From Flammeovirgaceae bacterium UBA5867 (lineage in GTDB: Bacteria > Bacteroidota > Bacteroidia > Cytophagales > Cyclobacteriaceae), in NCBI GenBank assembly GCA_002432545.1, contig DJFR01000244.1, positions 1,625 to 13,877 of the forward strand: a stretch of DNA of 12,253 bases. Reading direction: 5' to 3'. Positions 7,173-12,253 of the stretch are shown here, piece by piece (the stretch's first letter is position 1; every line of letters starts with the position of its first letter). Position numbers and translations under genes: made by a program. Below the pieces are notes generated by a model. The model was not told the DNA's origin and searched no databases. It saw only the letters and a program-made list of their open reading frames with translations.

Positions 7173-8927
7173 ATGAATTTCTGGAAAAGCTTTTTAGCTG
7201 CGTTCGTAGCATTGATTGTGTTTTCTTTTGTCGCATTCATTTTTCTCATTGGCATTATCGGAGGGTTAGCTGCAGAGGAAGAAGTAGCCGTGGCAGAGAA
7301 CTCTGTATTACATTTGAAACTCGATGCTCAGATCACCGAGCTGCAGGCAGAAAATCCGCTGGCAGGATTACCATTCTCCGGCGAAGCACCTAAAATTGGT
7401 TTGTTACAACTGAAGGATGCCATCAGGCATGCTAAAGACGATGCGAGCATCAAAGGTATTTGCCTCGAAGTAAGTTACCCGATTGCCGGCTTCTCATCCA
7501 TCGAAGAGATCCGTCAGTCATTGCTTGATTTCCGTAAAAGCGGTAAGTGGGTAGTGGCGTATGATGAAGTAATGTCGGAAGGAGCATACTACCTCGCTTC
7601 GGCTGCTGATAAAGTATATCTTAATCCGGAAGGAGAAATTGAATTCAACGGACTCACTATTGAGATATCGTTCTTCAAGCGCTTGTTCGATAAACTCGAG
7701 ATCAAACCACAAATATTCCGCGTAGGCGAATTTAAAAGTGCTGTCGAGCCATTTATACTCGAGAAGATGAGTCCGGAAAACAGATTGCAGCTTACCGAAC
7801 TCGCTAATTCTATTTATGGATTTACACTGCAACGTATATCCGAAGCACGAAATATACCGGTAGAGAAACTGAAAGAGATCTCCGACAAAATGCTGGTACA
7901 TAGTGCTGCTGAAGCAAAACAGTACGGACTGGTAGATGAACTATACTATAAAGATCAGCTTACCGAAGAGTTGAAAGGCAGATTAAGCCTTTCTAAATCC
8001 GATGATATTAAGTTTATCAAGTATAGCAAGTATCGCAAGACATACTCAAACTATAAAAGCTCCAAGAACGAGATCGCTGTGATTGTAGCAGACGGTACTA
8101 TTATGCCGGGTAAAGCAAATGATCAGCAACAGGTAATTGGTGCCGATACATTTGTAGAAGAAATTCGTAAAGCACGTGAAGACGATGATATCAAGGCAAT
8201 TGTACTTCGCGTAAATTCTCCGGGTGGAGAGTTCCGTGCATCGGATATGATGTGGCGCGAGATACAACTGGCGAAGAAAGCTAAACCTATTATAGCATCG
8301 ATGGGCGACTACGCTGCTTCCGGTGGATATTACTTAGCGATGGGATGTGATACCATTGTAGCGCAGCCTCATACTATAACCGGTTCTATCGGTATATTTG
8401 GAATGATGTTCGATATGAGCGGATTCCTCGGTAACAAAATCGGCATTACGTTCGATGAAGTACGCACCGGTGAGTTTGGTGAAATGTATACTGTATCGCG
8501 TCCGTTAACCGAAGCTGAGAAAAACTTCTGGCAAAAGAACCTCAATGATCATTACGATACCTTTACAGGGAAAGCAGCGGAAGGAAGAGGTATAGCTGTC
8601 GAAGAAATAAAAAAGGTTGCTTCAGGAAGGGTATGGTCAGGAGCGCAGGCACAAGAGCGAAAGCTTGTTGATGCCCTCGGTGGTTTTGATGATGCCGTAA
8701 AGATAGCAGCACAAAGTGCAGGTGTTGCTGATGACTATAAAGTACGCTTCTATCCGGAGCAAAAACCTTTCCTTGAAAATCTGATTACACAACTTGAAGA
8801 GAATGCAAAAGCTGATGCTATCAAATCAGAATTAGGCGAGTCCTATATCTGGTATCAGCAACTCAACAAGATAAAAACATACCAGGGCACACAAGCACGT
8901 TTGCCTTTCGAAATACAACTTCATTAA
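7173..8927 (+). CDS. sppA: Signal peptide peptidase SppA, 67-kDa (protease IV) type
   Basis: A 584-residue inner-membrane serine protease that degrades leftover signal peptides. One N-terminal membrane segment (about residues 8-30, rich in F, V, I) is followed by two tandem S49 domains. The N-terminal domain (about 45-265) carries the general-base lysine K188 in FRVGEFKSAVEPF. The C-terminal domain (about 300-510) carries the nucleophile S383 in GDYAASGGYYLAMG, preceded by LRVNSPGGEFRASD (from about 345). The Ser-Lys dyad is split across the two domains exactly as in E. coli SppA (618 aa), and the length is close, so this is the long form rather than the short SppA of Gram-positives. It should form a membrane-anchored tetramer facing the periplasm. 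The ATG at 7173 gives a classic short charged N-terminus (MNFWKSF). bioB starts 22 bases after its stop, so the two may share a transcript. Confidence 0.95.
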   Translation: MNFWKSFLAAFVALIVFSFVAFIFLIGIIGGLAAEEEVAVAENSVLHLKLDAQITELQAENPLAGLPFSGEAPKIGLLQLKDAIRHAKDDASIKGICLEVSYPIAGFSSIEEIRQSLLDFRKSGKWVVAYDEVMSEGAYYLASAADKVYLNPEGEIEFNGLTIEISFFKRLFDKLEIKPQIFRVGEFKSAVEPFILEKMSPENRLQLTELANSIYGFTLQRISEARNIPVEKLKEISDKMLVHSAAEAKQYGLVDELYYKDQLTEELKGRLSLSKSDDIKFIKYSKYRKTYSNYKSSKNEIAVIVADGTIMPGKANDQQQVIGADTFVEEIRKAREDDDIKAIVLRVNSPGGEFRASDMMWREIQLAKKAKPIIASMGDYAASGGYYLAMGCDTIVAQPHTITGSIGIFGMMFDMSGFLGNKIGITFDEVRTGEFGEMYTVSRPLTEAEKNFWQKNLNDHYDTFTGKAAEGRGIAVEEIKKVASGRVWSGAQAQERKLVDALGGFDDAVKIAAQSAGVADDYKVRFYPEQKPFLENLITQLEENAKADAIKSELGESYIWYQQLNKIKTYQGTQARLPFEIQLH

Positions 8928-8949
8928 TTCATTAACCTATAGAATATAC

Positions 8950-9924
8950 ATGACCGCTATACGCAATAACTGGACACGCGAAGAGATCGCAGCCATTTAT
9001 AACAAGCCTGTACTGGATCTAATATACCAGGCGGCTACAGTACACCGCGAATTTCATGATCCACAGGAAGTACAGGTATGTACACTGCTGTCGGTAAAAA
9101 CCGGTGGTTGTCCTGAAGATTGTTCGTATTGTCCACAGGCAGCACGCTATCATACGGATGTAAAAGTGCAGAAGCTGATGGAGGTAAATGAAGTGATCGA
9201 TAAAGCTATAGAAGCGAAAGAGGCTGGCAGCACACGTTTCTGTATGGGTGCAGCGTGGCGCGAAGTGAGAGACAACCGCGACTTCGACAAAGTGATCGAT
9301 ATGGTAAAGGGGGTAAATTCCCTTGGACTTGAAGTATGCTGTACACTGGGTATGCTCACGCCCGAGCAGGCGCAGAAACTAAAAGATGCAGGCCTGTATG
9401 CATACAACCACAACCTCGATACCAGTGAAGAATTCTATGATGATATAATTACTACACGCACGTATAAAGATCGCCTTGATACACTGTCACACGTACGCAA
9501 GGCAAATATATCGGTATGCTCAGGCGGTATAATTGGTATGGGCGAACAGGAAGATGACCGCATCGGTATGCTGCTTACGTTGGCAACATTGCCCGAGCAT
9601 CCCGAATCAGTACCGGTAAATGCATTAGTGCCAGTAGAAGGAACTCCGCTCGAAGATCAACCCAAAGTATCTGTATGGGAAATGGTTCGCATGATCGCCA
9701 CAGCACGCATCATTATGCCGAAGACGATGGTACGATTATCAGCAGGTCGCGTACGCATGAACCTTGAAGAGCAAGCACTATGTTTCATGGCTGGCGCCAA
9801 CAGTATATTCGCCGGTGATAAACTCTTAACAACACCAAACCCAGGCTATATCAAAGACCAGGAGATGTTCCAGCAGCTTCAATTGACGCCTAGAAAGGCG
9901 TATAAGGAAGAAGTTACAGCTTAG
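8950..9924 (+). CDS. bioB: Biotin synthase (radical SAM)
   Basis: A 324-residue radical SAM enzyme that inserts sulfur into dethiobiotin to form biotin, the last step of the pathway. The [4Fe-4S]/SAM motif is CPEDCSYC (C54, C58, C61) in KTGGCPEDCSYCPQAARY. The second, sacrificial [2Fe-2S] cluster ligands are all present: C98 (RFCMGAAW), C130 (EVCCTLG), C190 (SVCSGG) and R262 (VRLSAGR). YNHNLDTS (152-159) and NALVPVEGTPLED are further signature stretches. Length is typical of BioB, so it should be functional. C131, directly after the cluster cysteine, replaces the methionine of the E. coli sequence at that position. No other biotin gene (bioA, bioD, bioF) is in the window. It is 22 bases downstream of sppA and ends at a strong intrinsic terminator. 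I see no BirA-type operator or riboswitch before it. Confidence 0.97.
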   Translation: MTAIRNNWTREEIAAIYNKPVLDLIYQAATVHREFHDPQEVQVCTLLSVKTGGCPEDCSYCPQAARYHTDVKVQKLMEVNEVIDKAIEAKEAGSTRFCMGAAWREVRDNRDFDKVIDMVKGVNSLGLEVCCTLGMLTPEQAQKLKDAGLYAYNHNLDTSEEFYDDIITTRTYKDRLDTLSHVRKANISVCSGGIIGMGEQEDDRIGMLLTLATLPEHPESVPVNALVPVEGTPLEDQPKVSVWEMVRMIATARIIMPKTMVRLSAGRVRMNLEEQALCFMAGANSIFAGDKLLTTPNPGYIKDQEMFQQLQLTPRKAYKEEVTA

Positions 9925-9953
9925 TTATAAATTTGTTCCAAAAGCCTGATGAG

Positions 9954-9986
9954 AAGGCGATCGATTCAATCGGTCGCCTTTTTTTT
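9954..9986 (+). terminator. Intrinsic terminator after bioB
   Basis: A GC-rich stem, AAGGCGATCGATT (9954-9966), pairs with AATCGGTCGCCTT (9968-9980), with one G-U type pair, and runs into eight T residues (9979-9986). It starts 30 bases after the bioB stop, so it closes the sppA-bioB unit. Confidence 0.9.
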
Positions 9987-10409
9987 GCTATTATCCTTAG
10001 AATATCGTTTTTCAGTGTTGAATGTCGGTTTTTAGAAGAAGATTCTCGGTTACCTTACGCCATCGTCAAAAAACACCCATAAAAAGCCTTTTGCTAGCCG
10101 AAAATGCCGTTAACCGGAGAAATAAGGTTACTTTTTGAGCGTAATATCACGATTTTATAATGTAATAAATTGTTACAAAGGTAAGATATCATAACTTAAA
10201 GTATTACTTTAATAAGCGTTCTTACACTTAATTCTGATCAGCGAATTATATGATCTGACTTATGGAACTGGTTCAGTGTCTTAAAAGAGGTTGTAATACA
10301 ATTTCTTACGAGTGTTTAGCCTGATTCCTGTTACACCACATATAGCGGGAGTACAATGTGAAATGTCGGTGCGGTTGCCCTTGAGCATATAGATCTATGC
10401 GTGGCTATA
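9987..10409. other. Gene-free AT-rich stretch after bioB
   Basis: About 420 bases with stop codons in all frames at short intervals. No tRNA, ORF or repeat array was recognised. Visible items are a 10-bp palindrome ATAGATCTAT (10389-10398), a short TAACC/GGTTA inverted repeat near 10110-10130, and an exact minus-strand TAnnTTTG box at 10176-10183 with no protein gene downstream. Confidence 0.6.
10176..10183 (-). promoter_or_regulatory. Orphan promoter-like box, minus strand
   Basis: On the minus strand this reads TACCTTTG, an exact Bacteroidota -7 box of the most favoured form. No matching TTTG is seen 19-21 bases upstream. Nothing protein-coding lies between it and the bioB terminator about 190 bases downstream, so it could drive a small RNA or be a chance match. 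Confidence 0.22.
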
Positions 10410-10463
10410 AACAACAATGCTGCTCATGATTCCCCTCCCGGGTCCATAAGCAGCATTGTTGTT
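10410..10463 (-). terminator. Strong 15-bp hairpin after the small-peptide genes
   Basis: Perfect inverted repeat: AACAACAATGCTGCT (10410-10424) and its exact complement (10449-10463), with a 24-base loop that contains CCCTCCCGGGTCC. It lies 30 bases after the stop of the 55-residue peptide gene on the minus strand. There it is followed only by a weak T stretch (TTGTTGTTTATAG), so it is probably a transcript end or mRNA-stabilising hairpin for the two small minus-strand genes. The loop is longer and more GC-rich than a normal terminator loop. Confidence 0.55.
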
Positions 10464-10493
10464 GTGGGCTGTATATATATCTTTCGGGACGTA

Positions 10494-10661
10494 CTACAGT
10501 TTATCCTCCATTGCAAATCCTCCGATAGGTTCATCATGCACAACTTTTAATGATTTACTTTCTATACTCTTGTCAACGGTCTTTGTCTTCACTGATACAA
10601 AGGTAAACGATAGAGTTACTACAGCGGCAACTGCTATTAGGCCTAGAGCTTTTGTTTTCAT
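10494..10661 (-). CDS. Small exported or membrane-anchored peptide (55 aa)
   Basis: A 55-residue minus-strand product from ATG (10661) to TAG (10494-10496). It begins MKTKALGLIAVAAVVTLSFT, a short charged N-terminus followed by an uninterrupted hydrophobic run to about residue 23, so it is a Sec signal peptide or membrane anchor. The remaining 32 or so residues are polar and lysine/glutamate-rich and end in DEPIGGFAMEDKL. There is no lipobox cysteine and no cysteine at all. I do not recognise the family; the compact PIGGF tail looks like a conserved or processed peptide end, but that is inference. It follows the lipoprotein gene by 45 bases on the same strand and precedes a perfect 15-bp hairpin, so the two probably form one short transcript. 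Confidence 0.68.
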   Translation of the reverse strand: MKTKALGLIAVAAVVTLSFTFVSVKTKTVDKSIESKSLKVVHDEPIGGFAMEDKL

Positions 10662-10706
10662 ATTTAGACTATTTATCTCTTGTACTTATTTAAAATTCAG
10701 CTTTAA

Positions 10707-10838
10707 TTACTTAGGATCTGATCCTTGACCTCCACCGTTTATATCAGTGCTCGTAGGAGTTATTTCTTCTTCGGTACAAGACGAGATTGTTAAGGCGCAT
10801 GAAAAAGCAATTAAAAGAATGTAGATAATTTTTTTCAT
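10707..10838 (-). CDS. Very small lipoprotein (43 aa)
   Basis: From ATG (10838) to TAA (10707-10709). The product is a textbook lipoprotein precursor: MKKIIYILLIAFSCALTISSC with the lipobox LTISSC and the lipidated cysteine at C21. The mature part is only 23 residues: C-TEEE acidic patch, then a threonine/proline stretch and a glycine-rich tail NGGGQGSDPK. An acidic run right after the cysteine resembles the lipoprotein export signal that sends Bacteroidota lipoproteins to the outer face of the outer membrane; this is inference. The frame is open for 34 more codons upstream, but only this ATG gives a sensible signal peptide. It is divergent from the TPR sensor gene (104 bases between starts). 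I do not recognise a family. Confidence 0.72.
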   Translation of the reverse strand: MKKIIYILLIAFSCALTISSCTEEEITPTSTDINGGGQGSDPK

Positions 10839-10886
10839 AGTATGTTGAGGTTTAGTATTTAGTTTTTTTGTGGTTAAATTGTAAGC

Positions 10887-10894
10887 CAAAGATG
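10887..10894 (-). promoter_or_regulatory. Possible -7 box for the small lipoprotein/peptide genes
   Basis: On the minus strand this reads CATCTTTG, one base off TAnnTTTG. A start near 10880 would leave a leader of about 40 bases to the lipoprotein ATG at 10838. No good -33 element is visible at the right spacing. Confidence 0.2.
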
Positions 10895-10942
10895 GTGGTC
10901 TGAATTTTATTTTTCGGGATAATAAATTTTTGAAAATCACAC

Positions 10943-12253
10943 GTGTACCAAATAAATTATAAGCTTGGGTTTCTTCTGTTAGTAGCCATATTTATCTATA
11001 CCGGTATTTGCGCACAGACGTCTAGTATTGATTCAATGAAATCAATCTTAAAGGAAAGATCAGGAAGAGATCGTTATGATATATTATACCAACTTGCTTA
11101 CGATCTGTTTGACGTGAATAACAGAGAGGCCTCCATTTATGCTAAGCAAGCTTATGATTTGGCATATGAAGTAGGTGATAGCTTGAAGATAGTTACATCT
11201 GGAAGATTGGCTGGACAAATTTTCAGGAGAACGGAACAGCTAGAGCTTGCCATTGAACTTTTAAAAGAGGTGTTACCTATAGCGAAAAGAAATGGATACG
11301 AAGACGAGGAGAAAAAGATACTAAATGCATTAGCGTTAACGCACACTTTCAGAGCAGAGTATGATGAAGCTTTAAAGTATAATTTTCAATCATTAGTCAT
11401 CAGAGAGAAGGGAGGAAAGAAGGATGAAATAAGTATTGCATTGAACAACATTGGGCTGGTTTATTTTAAACTCAAGAATTACGAGAAAGCTGTAGAGTAT
11501 TACGAACGTTGCCTGAAGTTAAAAAATGAAATCAACTATACTTACGATATGGATAGGGTTCTGATTAATCTAGGGCTATGCTATAATCAGTTGAAAAATT
11601 ATAAAGAGGCAAGGCAATTTATTAATGATGGATTTAAAGCATGTGATACAACTTGTAGTGATGCAATAAGAATTGAAGGTAAATTTGGATTGGGTGTATC
11701 GTATTTCATTGAAGCCGAGGTTAAAAAAGATACAACTCTCTACACTGAAGCCAAAAGATATTTTATCGAATCGTATGATGCGGCCAAAGCTATTGATGAT
11801 AAAAGATGGCGATTAGAGACCTTGGTGTATTTATCCAGGATATATATAGAATTAAATGAGACAGCTAAATCCAAGGATTGCTTGTATGAAGCAGAGACAA
11901 TTGCAGATCGTACTGACTATAATTTGTTACTGATTGAAATATACAAAGGCTTCTCGATTTTATATAATAAAACGAAAGAGTATCAACAAGCAGCTATTTA
12001 TCAGGATAAATATATCCTCCTTAAGGACAGTATCTACAATGAATCATTGATTAAAAACCTGTCAAAGATTCAAACAGATTACGAACAACGCGAGAACATT
12101 GCCACTATTGCGGCCAAAGAAGAAGTAATCAAACAACAACGCGACCTGAATATAGCTATCGCTATAATTGCTATGCTGGCAGGTTTGTTAGTGTTGGTGT
12201 TGCAACGAAGCAATCGTACGATCAAACGGGTAAATGCGCAGTTGTCGGAGGCG
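10943..12253 (+). CDS. TPR-type sensor protein, probable front half of a sensor histidine kinase or similar regulator (partial at right edge)
   Basis: A continuous frame of 437 codons running off the right edge. The frame is closed by a TGA at 10931, and the only usual start before the signal peptide is GTG (10943), giving VYQINYKLGFLLLVAIFIYT then GICA-QTSS, a good Sec signal with cleavage before Q. Residues about 40-350 are helical repeats of the tetratricopeptide kind, with A/Y/G spacing such as IALNNIGLVYFKLKNYEKAV, VLINLGLCYNQLKNYKEAR and the later EYQQAAIYQDKYILLKDS. A coiled-coil linker (NLSKIQTDYEQRENIATIAAKEEVIKQQ) leads to one membrane helix at about 404-425 and a cytoplasmic coil (RSNRTIKRVNAQLSEA). 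In Bacteroidota this layout is normally followed by a histidine kinase, and sometimes by a LuxR-type or cyclase domain; that part is outside the window. The TPR region would be periplasmic. Divergent from two tiny exported products. Arginine codons differ between the sensor part and the last 60 codons. Confidence 0.8.
   Translation, partial: MYQINYKLGFLLLVAIFIYTGICAQTSSIDSMKSILKERSGRDRYDILYQLAYDLFDVNNREASIYAKQAYDLAYEVGDSLKIVTSGRLAGQIFRRTEQLELAIELLKEVLPIAKRNGYEDEEKKILNALALTHTFRAEYDEALKYNFQSLVIREKGGKKDEISIALNNIGLVYFKLKNYEKAVEYYERCLKLKNEINYTYDMDRVLINLGLCYNQLKNYKEARQFINDGFKACDTTCSDAIRIEGKFGLGVSYFIEAEVKKDTTLYTEAKRYFIESYDAAKAIDDKRWRLETLVYLSRIYIELNETAKSKDCLYEAETIADRTDYNLLLIEIYKGFSILYNKTKEYQQAAIYQDKYILLKDSIYNESLIKNLSKIQTDYEQRENIATIAAKEEVIKQQRDLNIAIAIIAMLAGLLVLVLQRSNRTIKRVNAQLSEA

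Noticed and set aside
10389..10428. Ten-codon minus-strand ORF with an AGGGG-like ribosome site starting in the hairpin loop
   Set aside because: Too short, and purine-rich ribosome sites are not a reliable signal in Bacteroidota; kept only as a remark on the hairpin.
10456..10728. 90-codon plus-strand ORF
   Set aside because: Antisense to the 55-residue peptide gene, which has a proper signal segment; the plus-strand translation is a shadow of it.
10839..10940. Extension of the small lipoprotein to a 77-residue form
   Set aside because: It would bury the lipoprotein signal peptide after 34 residues of basic, promoter-like AT-rich sequence.
1..12253. tRNA, rRNA, CRISPR array, insertion sequence or prophage genes
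   Set aside because: No cloverleaf-like sequence, regularly spaced repeats, transposase, integrase or phage protein was seen on either strand.

Overview
The window reads as chromosomal DNA of a Bacteroidota bacterium, most likely of the Cytophagales or a close relative. The evidence is a very large secreted protein ending in a gliding-motility/type IX secretion C-terminal domain (CHU_C type), promoter-like boxes of the Bacteroidota TAnnTTTG kind, weak or absent Shine-Dalgarno sequences, and housekeeping genes of Bacteroidota flavour. Most of it is ordinary core genome. The accessory-looking part is the right end, from about 10,400 to 12,253.

Left block (1-1712, minus strand): a PlsB/PlsC-superfamily glycerolipid acyltransferase cut by the left edge, preceded by two small unnamed proteins (80 and 56 residues). 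A gene-free stretch of about 555 bases follows (1713-2267).

Central block (2268-9924): a 982-residue multi-domain surface or secreted protein with fibronectin-III-like repeats and a T9SS sorting domain (+), overlapped by 14 bases by a DCC-family (DxxCxxC) protein (+). Then come fabD (malonyl-CoA:ACP transacylase, +), folK (HPPK, -), sppA (protease IV, +) and bioB (biotin synthase, +). fabD and folK converge on a long imperfect inverted repeat that contains the folK stop codon. sppA and bioB are 22 bases apart and may be co-transcribed, ending at a clear intrinsic terminator. fabD serves fatty-acid initiation, the acyltransferase consumes acyl chains, and bioB makes the cofactor for acetyl-CoA carboxylase, so lipid synthesis is a loose theme, although the genes are not one operon.

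Right block (9987-12253): a gene-poor AT-rich stretch, then two tiny minus-strand exported products, a 43-residue lipoprotein and a 55-residue signal-anchored peptide, followed by a strong 15-bp hairpin. Divergent from them, 104 bases away, is a gene for a secreted-sensor protein with periplasmic TPR-like helices and one membrane segment, cut by the right edge. This is the usual front half of a Bacteroidota TPR-type sensor kinase or a related regulator. Its sensor part has a different arginine codon preference from its last part and from the neighbouring genes, suggesting a mosaic gene. The tiny exported products plus the divergent sensor are the best candidate for an undescribed module in this window, but a functional link is inference only.
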